NCBI RefSeq assembly: GCF_034140825.1
Contig: NC_089036.1
Location: 25,991,001 to 26,055,000, forward strand
Length of the DNA stretch: 64,000 bases
Reading direction: 5' to 3'
Source of the DNA: Oryza sativa Japonica Group
Lineage: Eukaryota; Streptophyta; Magnoliopsida; Poales; Poaceae
Shown: positions 22,111-33,918 of the stretch, one piece after another
Numbering within the stretch: position 1 is the first letter of the stretch
How the letters are laid out: the number at the start of each line of letters is the position of its first letter
Translations under genes and position numbers: made by a program
Notes under the pieces: model-generated
Told to the model about the DNA's origin: nothing
What the model saw: the letters and a program-made list of their open reading frames with translations, nothing else
Databases searched by the model: none

Positions 22111-22385
22111 AGCCAAAGTCAGTGCTCCAACTTGACGGATTCAGCTGCCCGTAGTTTATTTCTTGTTCAGAAAGCCCTGAAATATGAATTAATGTATCTA
22201 AGTGGAGGAGAATCTCGTCACAAAAGTTTAAAAAAAATCGAGAAGGAGATTTGGTACTGATGATGAAAACTTAGTTTGCAAGTTAGTAATATATTGTGCA
22301 GGTCGGCGATGTGTCTGATGATTTGTTTGTATGTCTGACATGAGATTGTCCTACCTGGAAGAATGTTCTCCTATTTTTCTGAATG

Positions 22386-22545
22386 TTGTCTACAACAATT
22401 TAATGACCTGACTCAGGCTAGGTTTTCAAAGAAAGCAGATAATTGAATTTCTCCAATTTTGCAGGCTGGACTGTATATTGTGTACAGCAATTTAATGACC
22501 TGAGTCAGGCTAGGTTTGCAAAGAAAGCGGAGAATTGAATTCAAT
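22386..22545 (+). repeat. Two-copy tandem repeat of about 92 bp
   Basis: A block containing CAATTTAATGACCTGACTCA and AGGCTAGGTTTTCAAAGAAA begins near 22386 and recurs, with a few substitutions, 92 bp later near 22478. It is non-coding and lies in the intergenic stretch 22110-23390. Confidence 0.7.
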
Positions 22546-23395
22546 CTCTTTCAGTCAGATATGTACCAACTGTAGAGATGGTGTATAAGTGCTACTTCAA
22601 CAGTAAATGTCATGAACACACCTGATTCTTTCGGTCAGAATTGAACAGTTCGTCCTACCAAAAGAATGTCGGAATTGGCCGGACATCAAATCAAATCAAT
22701 AAATAATCTTAAGAAATCACCTCGATATCGTCCTGGATATTCCAGTTTATGTCAGAAACTATGTAATGATGAAATCCTAGCCTTACATGAGTACAGTATA
22801 TGAAATGCATGTTGATGTCAAAAGATATCTGAATCTTGCCAGCACCTCACTGCACGGTGTGAATTTGGAATTAAGCAGATGAATTGCATATGTATGTCAT
22901 CACCATCATCACCAGAACAGGGAACATGAACAAGAACACGAAGATTATCGCGAAACTTCCATTTTTGGCATATCTTATCAGAAATTCGCGATGCACTTAT
23001 GATGGGGCTTTTGCCATTTGCCGATTTGCAGCCGAAACCATTTCTCATCCAACTTCTTCATGAATTTCAATTCCGCACACGCCCCACAAAACATCACATG
23101 CCATCGCATGCCCTAATCAAGCCGCCTATATCTAACCTGCTGGATGCAATTGCAAAACTGCATGCCGATCGATCAATCCACCAGCAGGCCAGCCATGGCG
23201 ACCCAACACACAACGACATGTTGTGATCGATCAACCCTACGCATACACAAATCCTAACCCATCTAAGCATCACCAAGCTAGAGTGACACAGATGCACGCA
23301 CGCACACACACAAGCGTACGACACGAAGAGACCGATCCGATCGAGAGCGAGCTCCGCCACGACATGGGTGCGCGCGCTTGCGCGCTTCGTGCGTG

Positions 23396-24292
23396 TCATC
23401 GCCGCGCCTGCGCGACGGCCTGCTCCAGGTGGTGCAGCGAGCGGTGGTAGCTGACGAAGCCCATGAACCAGAACTCGAAGCCGTCGTTGGTGACGACCTC
23501 GATGTACTTCTGCTCGGGCTTGTGCTTGTTCTCGCTCGGCTTGGCGGCCTTCACCTTCCGCAGCGGGATGGTCACCTTGTACGGGACGCGCACCTTGTCG
23601 CCGCCCGGGGCGGACACCGCCAGCGGCCGGTCGCTGCGGAACGCGACCCGCTCCGTCGACACGAACAGCATGCCGGCGATCGGCCCGGCCGTCGTCGACA
23701 GGTAGCACTGCGACGCCCTGAGCAGCTTCTCGTTCTTGTCCACGGAGAACCACTGCCGGAACACCTTCTCCACGCCGCCGGCCTGGAGGATCCGGGCGCC
23801 CAGCGTGAGCTTCCCCTTGACCGTTTCCGATAGCTTCGGCCCGAGGGTCACTGTAAGCCATTGGAACAACGACGAGTTCATCAGTCTTACTTTTCCAAAC
23901 ACGTCAAAATTTATATTCTTCCGTGTTGAAAAAATCAAAGATGATTGCTCTTACCATGTTCTTTGATGCCCTGTGCAATCTTGTCCCCCTTCCTGCCATA
24001 TTTGCTCGCCCGATCGGTTGTCGTCGTCGTCGTCGTCGGGCTATTCGCATCTGAAATAACACAGAAACGATAGGATCATCAAAAACATGTTCTGTATTCG
24101 TATCAAGTTTCACTTGAACAGATGAAGCAGAAACGAACTCTTACCGTTGTTGAATTGGAAGGAACCAACAACGAAACCGGCATGATCAGGGGTGGTCGTC
24201 TCCTCCGCTGCGAAGTCCGGCTCCTCTATGCCATAGGCGGTGTTGCTCACCGGGATCCCAATCACATGGTCTTGACTCGTTGACCCCTCCAT
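23396..24292 (-). CDS. GRAM-domain GEM-like / ABA-responsive protein B (232 aa)
   Basis: Three exons: 24145-24292, 23955-24050 and 23396-23850. They total 699 nt (233 codons), with joins AACG/GTAA, TTTCAG/ATGCG, CATG/GTAAG and TACAG/TGACC. Intron positions and phases match the paralogue at 18810-19724. The N-terminal signature is HVIGIPVSNTAYGIEE. A poly-Thr run (ACG repeat) lies in exon 2. The GRAM domain (KLTLGARILQAGGVEKVFRQ... GPIAGMLFVSTERVAF) and DGFEFWFMGFVSYHR end follow. The first in-frame ATG is 24292; the open frame upstream to 24406 has no ATG. A TATA box at 24427-24433 fits this start. Expected role as for paralogue A, inferred from family. Confidence 0.9.
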
Positions 24293-24426
24293 TAACGATG
24301 CTTGCAAGGAAGGAATACTGAAGACTTCTTGGTTCGCTTCGCTACCTTCTGCTCCGTTCCCTCCAATTTGCGGTGGTTGTCTGTCCCTGGTAGGCTCAGG
24401 TTCCAAATGCCAAGAGGGAAAGCTTC

Positions 24427-24433
24427 TTTTATA
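24427..24433 (-). promoter_or_regulatory. TATA box of GEM-like gene B
   Basis: The minus strand reads CCTATAAAAGAAG. Transcription would start near 24400, leaving a leader of about 110 nt before the ATG at 24292. Confidence 0.6.
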
Positions 24434-24439
24434 GGGTTG

Positions 24440-25235
24440 GTGCCCATCTTTTCACCCAGAAAGATCCAAGGCGTCTCGGTGGCTATCTCTAATTCCGCAC
24501 TTTGGAATTTGGAATGGATGGAACAGCCCTCATCTTCTCATCATGATAGAGTGCTTTGCGTTAAAAAAAAGCTCTGGTGGCTACCTAATTTTCGCGAGGG
24601 CGTGGGTCCCTCGCATAGCTTTTCGTGTGTCATGCTTTTTTGTATTTGTGTGTGGAGCCTTTTGTGAAAGTCGCTGTATTTATCGAGCTTGTTTAGCGCA
24701 AGTGCATATTTATTTTGTGCTCTGCATGCAGAGACGGATTAGGTTTTCGGTGTCCGGCGAAATTCGATCATGAGATGGTACCATAACAGAACGGCTTGAC
24801 CGCATGAGCAGGAAGAAAATGTGCAAGGGCTGGTACAGCTCTGCTTTGTTGCCTGCAAGCCATTTGGAACGTGGAAGCCGAATTGTTGGTCGAAGGTACT
24901 TTATGGCTAAGGCCTAAGACCAAAATGCTAGTAGTATAGTTAGATCAAAATTCAGGCCACTTTTATAACCAAAAAATCTCCATGGACTTCTATACTCTTT
25001 CCCTTAGTCCTGAAATATTAGATATACAATTTTATTACACGGCCTTCGACATTGTCCTATACCTATCTTTTGGTCTCTTTAGAAATTACAGTGAGACGGT
25101 GGTCGGATGATTGGGAGTCAAACACCTTAGGCACTGTACGGATCTAGGAATTAATCCTGGTAGGGTTTGATGAAGGTTCGGTGTTGTTATCTCTTTTTAT
25201 TTGTTGTCTCTATTAAGCTCCCTCTGAAAGTAGTA
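24440..25235. other. Unassigned intergenic stretch
   Basis: No gene, inverted-repeat ends or simple repeats of note are recognised. Confidence 0.4.
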
Positions 25236-25474
25236 CTACCTCCGTTCCAAAATAAGTGCAGTTTTACACTATTCACGTTCAACGTTTGACCGTCCGTCTT
25301 ATTTGAAAATTTTGTGAAAAAATTAAAAACATTTAGTCACATATAAAGTACTATTCATGTTTTATCATCTAATAGCAATAAAAATACTAATCATAAAAAA
25401 TTTTCAAATAAGACGGACGGTCAAACGTTAAACATGAATAGTGTAAAACTACAATTATTTTGGGACGGAGGGAG
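25236..25474. mobile_element. Stowaway-type MITE
   Basis: The left end CTACCTCCGTTCCAAAATAA and the complement of the right end CTCCCTCCGTCCCAAAATAA are inverted repeats. TA flanks both sides. The arms share ACTATTCACGTTCAACG-type sequence, so the whole 239 bp can fold back. Confidence 0.9.
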
Positions 25475-25660
25475 TATATTTATACCTTATGTCTCGTTGT
25501 ATTCGAGTACTCATAGAGACATTATTGGTAGTCTCCAGTTTAGTAGGAGTAATAGTCTAGATGTTCCGTAGCAGCGTAGGTTTTTCAAATTAGGTATAGA
25601 TCTTCTTATCGGATCGAAATATGATTCCTAACTTGGAATAATCTTCCAATGGACGTTAAA

Positions 25661-25809
25661 GGCTGTGTTCTTTTTGAAAAAAAAATTCTATACGAAAATT
25701 GTTTTAAAAAATCATATTAATCCATTTTCTTAAAAAAATGTTAATACTTAATTAATCATGCAATAATACGTGCTTTATTTTACGTGCCGGGATCCTCTAG
25801 AACGCAGCC
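25661..25809. mobile_element. Short MITE (GGCTGTGTTCT family)
   Basis: The ends GGCTGTGTTCTTT and AGAACGCAGCC are inverted repeats with TAA on both sides. The interior shares AAATCATATTAATC and TACTTAATTAATCA with the element at 27533, so both belong to one family. It is 149 bp and non-coding. Confidence 0.7.
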
Positions 25810-26036
25810 TAAGTGTTTTATACGATCGTTTAACATTTTCCAATATCGAAGTTGTCGACGTTTGAGGTTTCAACTACGGTATTTGCATGATATGAAGATC
25901 GTCGGTACCAGGGTATATGCGAGATTAAAGAAAAAGAGATGGAGACAAGTATTTTTATACAGGTTTGGATCCCTTATCAAACAGGTAATAGCTCTACTCC
26001 TGTTGGCTGAAGCCGGTGTTGCTCTTTATTCACGAG

Positions 26037-26765
26037 AAAGCTAACTCGCGCGCGCGTAGGCGGCGCGCACACGGAGGGATTAATTTTTTTGGGATTTTTT
26101 TGGTGCTGTTTCTTTTTTCTTTTTGGATTTTTTTCGGTGATGCGTACCTAATCCAATTAGTTTTCGATAATAACCATAATTAAGGTAAGATTTGTAGATT
26201 TGTCTTTTTTTTAAGATTTTTTTAAGTAGCAAATTGAAAAGAAATCTATACGTGAAATCAAAATTTGAAAACTTTCAACTCAAAATTTGAATTTTTTGAA
26301 GTCAAATTTTGAAAACATTAAACTTTTCATCTCAAATTTGAAAAAATTTCAACTCAAATTTAAAACTTTCAATCCGGATTTGAAAACAATCAACCCAGAT
26401 TTGAAAACATTTAACCTAAATTTGAAAATTTTCAACCTAGATTTAAAAACTCTCAACCCTGAATTGAAAACTTTTAACCTAAATTTGAAAAACTTTCAAC
26501 CCTGATTTGAAAAAATTTAACCTAAATTTGAAAACTTTCAGCCCAGATTTGAAAACATTCAACCCAGATTTAAAAATTTTCAACACAAAATTTGAAAACT
26601 TTCAAGTCAAGATTTGAAATCTTTCACGTCAAAATTTAAAACTTTCAATTCTACATTTATAAAGAGGTGTGTGAAAAATTGAAAAAGAATTGAAAAGAAA
26701 CGGCGAAATAAAAAACAAAAGCGTGCGCCAACTAAATTGCTGGCGCGTACACGCGCATTAGCACC
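26037..26765. mobile_element. Possible inverted-repeat element carrying an AT-rich minisatellite
   Basis: The left edge GCTAACTCGCGCGCGCGTA and the complement of the right edge GCTAATGCGCGTGTA are similar and unusually CG-rich against an AT-rich interior. No target duplication could be fixed. The interior is dominated by the repeat at 26258-26655. Confidence 0.4.
26258..26655 (+). repeat. Degenerate minisatellite, unit about 20-22 bp
   Basis: About eighteen copies of a TTTGAAAACTTTCAACCCAG-like unit run head to tail with substitutions and small indels. The accidental peptide (repeated NLDLKTFNP-like units) is not a gene. Confidence 0.8.
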
Positions 26766-26769
26766 CCCC

Positions 26770-27530
26770 TTTATTCATCTAAATTGCACAAGTAAAATAT
26801 TTGGGATAACATATCTAGCTGTCGTCGACTTTGCGGCATAGATAACTAACACGTAGTCGACGACATGGTAGTCTTCCTCCTCGAGTACGAACTCATCAAG
26901 ATTAGAGATGGTGCTAGATCTCTCTTGTCGGCCTCCGTAGGCACCATATTGGGTTTGTCTAGGCTTATCTCTGATGTCAATGTTTGGCGGCGTGTGTTGG
27001 TGTCTATTCTGTCTTGTGTGTTGATCTGTCTATCCCCCCTCCTCTTATGGGGTCTTGTATATATAAAAGTCCCATTATCCAAGTAGAACTAGGGAGACCA
27101 ATATGGATACAATCCGAGTAGTACTTATAGTTTCCATATAGAACTCTACTTATCCTTTCTTATCCGGAACTCCTTCTATATACGAGGTATGATTTCGTGT
27201 AAGACTTGGTATATGGTGGGTTCCGCCGAACTTATTCGATTACTATTAAATATATGTGGTATCCATAACCATGACAGAAGTGATATGACATATTTTATAC
27301 TCTGACAACATTATTATCCTTAGTTCCTCACTAACTACATCTCAACTATTACCGGAAGTAGCATTAACTCTAATTAACAAATGTGCATACCCGCATTAAT
27401 TAAAGGTTGAGATGGAAGATCATCTCTAGAAAAAATAATATGGGACGTGAGAATGATAAATATTTTATTTTTTTAAAAAAATGAATGATAGAATGATAAA
27501 TAATCTGAAACAAAGGGACGACTAATTATA
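26770..27530. other. Unassigned intergenic stretch
   Basis: Only short chance frames are seen, with no transposon termini. A TATATAAAAG motif near 27058 stands alone without a following gene. Confidence 0.35.
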
Positions 27531-27532
27531 CT

Positions 27533-27748
27533 GGTTGCGTTCTTTAGCGGGGGGTTCCCAACTCCCCACACTCGTTATCCGCGCGCACGCTTTTTAAACT
27601 GCTAAACGGTGTGTTTTTTTTCAAATAGTTTCTATATAAAAGTTGCTTAAAAATCATATTAATCTATTTTTGAAAAAAAAATCAAATACTTAATTAATCA
27701 CGTGCTAATCGCTGCTTCGTTTTCCGTGCCGGGAGTGCCAACACAACC
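27533..27748. mobile_element. MITE related to the element at 25661
   Basis: It starts GGTTGCGTTCTTTAGC and ends GTGCCAACACAACC. It shares AAAAATCATATTAATC, TACTTAATTAATCA and GTGCCGGGA with the 25661 element. The target duplication is unclear. Confidence 0.6.
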
Positions 27749-27805
27749 TTACATTTGGACTGATTGTCATGGACAAAATTCCCAAGCTTATAAACAATAC
27801 GACTT

Positions 27806-28030
27806 AGGCTCCCATCGGTTGCCCATTTGGTCAAAATGGCTTATTTGGCTTATTAAAAAATTAAAATTAATTTATAAGTAAAACTTTTGTAGATTTGTTT
27901 GTAGCGACTTAAAAGCCAACATTAACAAAAATTACGTTAAAAGCATTTCAAAATCAACTTCCAAATCAAATTCAAAAATTCAAATTTTGGCTTATTCTTT
28001 GGCTGTTTAGGTCAAACGATGGGGCTATTA
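27806..28030. mobile_element. MITE, CCCATCG...CGATGGG family, copy 1
   Basis: The ends GGCTCCCATCGGTTG and CAAACGATGGGGC are inverted repeats. The interior carries AGTAAAACTTTTGTA and TTCAAATTTTGGCTTAT, shared with the copy at 51426. The ends are approximate. Confidence 0.6.
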
Positions 28031-28437
28031 TTAAAGCCATGTTTATATAGATTGAGTAGAATATCTTTTATAAATCAATGTTTTGACTTTTAATATAGTT
28101 AGTTCATTCGTTTGTAATCTCAAATATCATCACAAAGCATAATATCTGGGACAATCAAACTAGGCCTATCCGCCTATGAGGACGTACATACCCTGTGTTT
28201 AGGAGTAGAGGGTGGTAACCTCTTGTGCATGGAAAACATATTACTTGTTAGCACTGAATAATTAAGTTTTAACTTAATAAACTTAAAAATACGTTAATAT
28301 GATTTTTTTCAGCACATTTCCTATAAATTGTTTTTTTTAAAAAAAACATCTCATTTAATATTTTGGTATTCGTGCGCGTGAAAAGCGAGTGAATGAGGAG
28401 GTTGGAAACTTGACTTGCAAACACAGACTAATAAGTA

Positions 28438-28652
28438 CTCTCTCCGTCCCAAAATGTAGCTATTTTTAGCACAGTGTCTTGTCCTAAAATAAGGCTATTT
28501 CTTCACCTACCTCCTCCTCTCAACCAATCACAACCATTCTTCTCACATACTTTCTCTTTTCAACCAATCACACACTTCCTCTAATCATTCTCATCTACTT
28601 TCTTAATATCCGTGCCAACCTTAAAAATGACTTCATTTTAGAACGGAGGAAG
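28438..28652. mobile_element. Stowaway-type MITE
   Basis: The left end CTCTCCGTCCCAAAATGTAG and the right complement CTTCCTCCGTTCTAAAATGA are flanked by TA. It is 215 bp with a CT-rich interior. Confidence 0.8.
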
Positions 28653-28654
28653 TA

Positions 28655-31225
28655 CTCCTTTTGCATTCCTCCAAATAAACCGGTCGATCGACTGGCCACA
28701 GCGAGATCGGCATCGAATCAAAATCTTGGCTCCCAATCCATGTCGTCCCCGCCGTCAGAAAGCCACGGGCCGGAGACGACGACACGTGCCCCTGACGAGG
28801 CAGCGGAGCCTACCTGGCACGAACATTTGGAAGGGACACCGTCACCGGTTCGGTCGCTCGTTCCTCTCCGAGCCCCTTTGCTCTATGGCCACGGAGGCCA
28901 CCGCCACTAGCTCTAGTCAGCGTCGCGTCCGAGTCACCCGCCCATTTGGAAGGTTTTCTATTGACAGCGCTGCGTACGTTGCTCTGGTTGGCTCAACCAA
29001 CTTGCCTTGCTTCTTTTGTTTGTTTTTTTTTACTTTAATCTCTTTTATTGTCCTTCTCTCAAAGGATGCTTTTTTGTTCTTGTATAAAAGCTCGATGTTT
29101 ATTGGTGGATGTACTTGCATAGTTGCATTATATATTTTTAAAGTTTCAGGGTATAACTAAGGTAACAATGCAACTTGCCGTGAATGAAATGTGCGTGACT
29201 TTTGGATTTGGTTTACTAATTGGGAGAATGCCAAAAATAACATGATGTTCTAGAGTGCTTGATCGGATCTTTTTTTTTTATTTGCTGTTTACTGGTATAC
29301 TCTAGAGTTACGAACTTATTATATTTATTGGCTTATTGGCTATTGCGTGTTGCGTAGGAAGAATGTAGAGCTACACATCTTTGGCGGTTGAAACTTGAAA
29401 GGGTCAACGTGAACTTGTTTTGTTGCTGTACCATGTTGGCCGTAAGCTGAAAGAAATGGGAAAAGAATCGAGGAATGCAGAGCATGGAAGCTTGAGGCAC
29501 ACTCAATAGTTCCTTGCTGCATCTTTCAACCAAGGAATCACATACCAATGGGCAGAAAGATTAACCAACGAAGCCGTGACGGTATGCACTACGATTAAAG
29601 GTACATGTAGGAATTTGAAGACATCTGAAAGTCTAAATCATCAGGTTGAACTTTAAAGGAATACAAGTCAACTACGCAAGAAGCTTACACAGAATCAACA
29701 CATGGTCACGGTCGTGAACAATCCATCCATTGGCCAAGATCAGGGTTCGATCCCCACTACCAGTTCACTGAAGAAGCCTTTTATTCAGAAACTGGTGGCT
29801 CAATTTCAGTTCAGAGCTAAGCAATCATTTTTTGGGGCAATATTCTAATATGTAACCAAGTATATAATTCCCAATAACTCATATAAAGCTATATACTACT
29901 ACTAGCTAGAGATTGGCACTTTCAAGATAAAGTGACCAACTTATCAATCAGCAACCAGTAGTAGTAAGTAATCTAGGAAACACAATGACCCATGGGAACC
30001 CCTAGGAACACTGACCATCCTTTTGCACTGTTCTTTCCTTAATCAGGAGGTGCAAGTGATCCATACAAAGCCATTGGTGGCATCAAACCCCTAAACCGGT
30101 CGGCCTGGCTGGATGCTTTTCAATTCCCTGCATCCAAATGCTCGTGTACGTGCAGGTGATCGATCTAAAGAAGAAGCTTTTGAAATTGACCTCCACTGAC
30201 TTCCACGGTTGCAGTCTGATGGCAAAAGGGGCTTGTGCTTGTTGTAAAGCGGCTCAAAGCACGGCAGAAAGCAGGAGAGATACGATCACTTATATAGATT
30301 TTAAGTAGAACGGGCTCCACCCCTGCTCCAGATAAGGATGGATTTCTGTACATTGGTGTAGCATAATGGTGTCTGTGATTAACAAAAACGCAAGCTTTTT
30401 GGGTAGGTTTGTGCGTTCCAGTGGAAAGGATGTGCGTGCATGGCTGCTCCCTGCTGCCAATTAGCATCGAGACAGTGCAAAAGATTATTGCAAATTGCCG
30501 ACAGGTCATGGTGGGCTCTGGTCCCGGCTGAACTCCCCCGTTGCCGTTTGTGTCACTGCTGATTCAGCTACAAAACTGAGCTGTGCATTTTTAGTTTAGT
30601 TTAGTTATTTTTTGCTTTATGTGTGATCTAGCCTTTGCTGATCGTTCGCTCGCTCATGACTCGTCCACATGCAGCGCACGCTCTAGCAGGTCCAGTGTCT
30701 AGATCGCTCTGCCGCTGCTAAGCAAACTGCGTGATTATGTCGGGGGGTGAGACGGCGACCGGCAGTTCCTGCAGTCTTGGCCTTTTCAGTGTGAGAGCTC
30801 TGACTGGGCGCCATATACAAATCAGGGACTCAGGGCATAGGCCAATCCAGTAGGGGTTTTGCAACTCTGAATAGGTTGCGAATCTAGTATGGCCCCAAAC
30901 CTCCGATCTTGGCCAACCACTCAACGAAAACATATCTACATATCTTTTCTGTATCAATCATATATACTTAGACATCGCGTTACTGTCGGATGAAGACAGA
31001 CTACCATCTACTGGCCGGGACATGAAAAGGGTCCAAAACTAAAACTGAGGTTGGTAGTGTTCGACATAACAAATGGCCAAAACTATTGGTTTAACGCTGT
31101 CTTGGGTTGAAAATGACTCGTATACGTTGCAGTAGCAAAATTCTAGCACGGCCTTCCTCGTATTTCGGAGTTTGGAGTGCACGAAAAGTCGCAGGAATCA
31201 GCAGATAACTTGTGTGCTAGTTCTG
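28655..31225. other. Unassigned intergenic stretch of about 2.6 kb
   Basis: There is a GC-rich patch at 28680-28970. A 92-codon frame from the ATG at 28885 encodes two hydrophobic stretches but has no recognisable family. A GGTTCGATCCCCACTACCA piece near 29744 resembles only the T-arm and 3' end of a tRNA; no cloverleaf could be built. No transposon ends are seen. Confidence 0.35.
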
Positions 31226-31228
31226 TCA

Positions 31229-31476
31229 GAGCAAGTAAGTTTAATAGTATAGCCAACTACTAGCTCCAAATTTTCTATAGTCAACGTAATAGTTAATTCA
31301 TACAATAGTTGCTTACTACATTATTAATATATGGTCCCACCTGTCATACACACATTACGTCTTAAAGTCCGTGCTACAGCTGGCTATAGATCTATAGCCC
31401 GCTCTTCTTCTCTCTCTTCTTTTATCTCTTTAAAATATGTTTATAGCTGGCTTATAGTCTACTATTGTACCGGCTC
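31229..31476. mobile_element. Tourist-like MITE (GAGC...GCTC family), member 2
   Basis: It starts GAGCAAGTAAGTTTAATAG, ends CTACTATTGTACCGGCTC, and is flanked by a perfect TCA duplication. It is 248 bp and in the opposite internal orientation to member 1. A 3-bp duplication is typical of PIF/Harbinger-derived MITEs. Confidence 0.8.
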
Positions 31477-31479
31477 TCA

Positions 31480-32050
31480 AGGGTGTTTGGTGACATCGTA
31501 CAGCAGAAATACACCGAGTGCACCAGCAGGCTAGGGAACAAATCAGATCAGGCAGCCAAGTTCGGTTGGAAAAGCTCCCAACTAGACTGTGCTCCCCCAA
31601 TTGTTCGGGCTGGCGATTCTGGATCTTGCGGTGTTTAGGTGTGCGTTGCCTCGCGTTGTGACACCTGGGATTTTTGCCGTCCAGAATTGGAGTGCAGGTT
31701 CCTGCCTTGACCTGCACGAAGAAGAACCGAATTTAACCTGCTTTGCGTGCACGACGTCCAGGTATCAGTGCCAGATGTTTGCCATTCGCATGATCGCTGG
31801 TTTTGTTCGACCGCGGGGGCTGCATGGTGTTTCAGTGGTGATGTGGTTCGACATAACGAAACTGACGTGACTCGGGGTGGTGTTTGAACCAGGTTCTAGA
31901 AGGAGTACGATCTTAGCGTAGCCACGTAGGATTGTTCCCGATCCCGTCGATCGAATCGCCACCGTTGGTTCTACTGGGCCAGAAGTGGCGGACAGTAGGC
32001 TCAGTGATTCTCCGCCTCCAGTAGGCCCAGCCACCATCAATCCCCACGTC
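31480..32050. other. Unassigned intergenic stretch
   Basis: No recognisable gene. The short inverted pair CCAGAAGTGGCGGACAGTAG / CTCCGCCTCCAGTAG near 31980-32025 is too weak to call an element. Confidence 0.35.
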
Positions 32051-32060
32051 GAATTAAAAT

Positions 32061-33489
32061 GGAATAAGTTCATCGAGCATCCCTCAACTTTGCATCTGAG
32101 TATGTATGACATGCCTAATCCCCAATACCATAAATCTCCACCCCTAAACTATATAAAACCATACAAATGAGATCCTATAGGAATATAGATATCTGGTTTT
32201 ACTGACGTGGCATACTAGTCAGCAAAATAAAAAAAATATGGGATCCACATGTAAGTGAGTAATGTGGGGTTCGCATATCTTTCTTCTCTCTTCTCTTCTC
32301 CGATTGGATCCCGCCGCCGACCGGTCCGAACCCCAACCGCCTGCCTAGCACCGTCTCCTCCAGTGGGCCTCCCCCTGGATCCTGGGGCATCCCCATCCGC
32401 CATTGCTACCGTCAGGGGGATGAGGCCCACGCCGCCCGACGACCTCAAGGCCCGACGCACCGTCCGCCACCGGTCGCCCCCACAACGTCAGCCACCTTCA
32501 GCTCCTCTCTGACTGTCATCGACGTCCGCCGGTGCCATCCTTTGCTCTACACCATCGTCCATCGGCACCATCCCGCCACCAGGGGTCTCAACTTCGCCGA
32601 CACGGCGCCCCACCACCGGGCTCATCCGCTGCGCTCCTCCCTAGGCCACCAGTGCACTCTTCCCCAGCCCCGCCTCCACTAGTCCACTGGCGTCCGCTGT
32701 CAAGGCTGCTACCTGCGTCGATCCAGACTCAGATCCGAGTCGACGTCGCCGTGAACCTGGGAGGGAGAGGCGGCTGGCCGTACTGGTGGGAGAGGAGAAA
32801 AAGGAGGCCGGCGAGCCTGGGCTTTAGCACATGTGCGTCGTCGGGTGTGGCGGCAGCGGTGAACATGGGCGGCCGCCTCTCCCTTGGTGCCAAGCTCGGC
32901 GGACGAGGTAGTAGGCCGTGAACAGGGAGGCCTTGGTGGCTTTGCGAGGAGATGAGGCTCTGACGAGGCCGACGAGCGCACCGCACATGCTGTGGGATTT
33001 CAGGATGGCCTCTAGGGCATGGCAGTCGCCGGAGGAGGCAAGCTCGTGGAGCACGACGGCGGCGCTCACGCGCGAAGCCAGGATCTCCACGAGCGCACCG
33101 GAGATGATGTTGGCCTACACAGGCTTGAGGCGGCGATGGGGCCTCTCGAGGCGGGCTCGCTGGACGCCTCCCCCTCTCTCGCTCGCCGGCCGCCTCTCCC
33201 CCGCCGCCCCTGTCCTCCCAGCTCATTGAAAATGAGAAGAGAAGAGAAGAAAATAGAAGAAAGAAGATATGTAGACCCCACGTTACTCGCTTACATGTGA
33301 GTCCCATAATCTAGAAGATATGTTGACTAGAATGCCACGTCAGTAAAATTAGACATCTATACTGTTATAGGATCTTATTTTTATATGATTTTATATAGTT
33401 TAGGGATATAGATTTCTAATATTAGAGATTAGGGATATCATACAGACTCGATGTATGTAAAGTGGATTAACGGTTGGTGAACTTATTCC
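32061..33489. mobile_element. Pack-MULE (non-autonomous Mutator-like element with captured host sequence)
   Basis: Long imperfect inverted repeats of about 230 bp start GGAATAAGTTCA at both ends. They share CCTAAACTATATAAAA, ACTGACGTGGCAT and ACATGTAAG motifs. A perfect 9-bp target duplication AATTAAAAT lies at 32052-32060 and 33490-33498. The AT-rich arms enclose about 900 bp of GC-rich sequence with gene-like composition. No transposase is present. Size, 9-bp duplication, long arms and GC-rich cargo are the defining marks of rice Pack-MULEs. Confidence 0.88.
32907..33110 (-). pseudogene. Captured fragment resembling a U-box/ARM-repeat (PUB) gene
   Basis: Inside the Pack-MULE the minus strand encodes EILASRVSAAVVLHELASSG, then KSHSMCGALVGLV, then ATKASLFTAYYLV. 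These look like armadillo repeats of plant U-box E3 ligases. There is no U-box, no proper start and no full repeat array, so it is a fragment. The parent gene is not in this window. The family call is from pattern memory and moderate. Confidence 0.5.
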
Positions 33490-33845
33490 AATTAAAATCA
33501 TGGACCGGCCGCCAAGTTCGTTGCGGCCGCGAGGACCTAGGAGTCGCATCCGGCTGCTTCGAGGCCGCAAGGAACGACCAGTGCGTCACTCCCCGACGCC
33601 GCGGGCGTGGGCGTGTAACGCCGCGGGTCGTTGGTTGCACAGCCTGGACCGACGGAGAGGTGACTAGGTGAATTGTGACGTCAGTTTCGTTATGTCGATG
33701 AAACCAAGCAAAGCATTTGCAACTGGATCAAACTTCAGAGTCTACAGAAAATGGTACACGTTCTTTACGTAAAGGCTCATCTGATCCGACCACAGGTACT
33801 GGACAATTTTGTAAAGATCATATGATTTTTGGATAAAGTTCAAGT

Positions 33846-33918
33846 GGGGATGTAGCTCAAATGGTAGAGCGCTCGCTTTGCATGCGAGAGGCACGGGGTT
33901 CGATCCCCCGCATCTCCA
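33846..33918 (+). tRNA. tRNA-Ala(TGC): tRNA-Ala (anticodon UGC)
   Basis: A complete 73-nt cloverleaf starts GGGGATGTAGCTCAAATGG and ends CCCCCGCATCTCCA. The anticodon TGC lies at 33879-33881. The acceptor stem contains the G3-U70 wobble that is the main alanine identity element. A T-rich stretch follows. Confidence 0.95.

Noticed and set aside
24293-24406. Extending GEM-like protein B upstream
   Set aside because: The open stretch has no ATG and would begin almost at the TATA box.
26287-26505. Repetitive peptide frame (NLDLKT-type)
   Set aside because: It is the translation of an AT-rich minisatellite.
28885-29160. 92-codon frame with two hydrophobic stretches
   Set aside because: No family, splice or promoter support; hydrophobicity comes from a T-rich tract.
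29744-29765. GGTTCGATCCCCACTACCA, tRNA-like 3' end
   Set aside because: No matching acceptor, D or anticodon arm could be placed upstream, so no tRNA is called.
32255-33307. Several proline/arginine-rich frames in the Pack-MULE
   Set aside because: Only the ARM-like stretch on the minus strand has family character; the others are its shadows.
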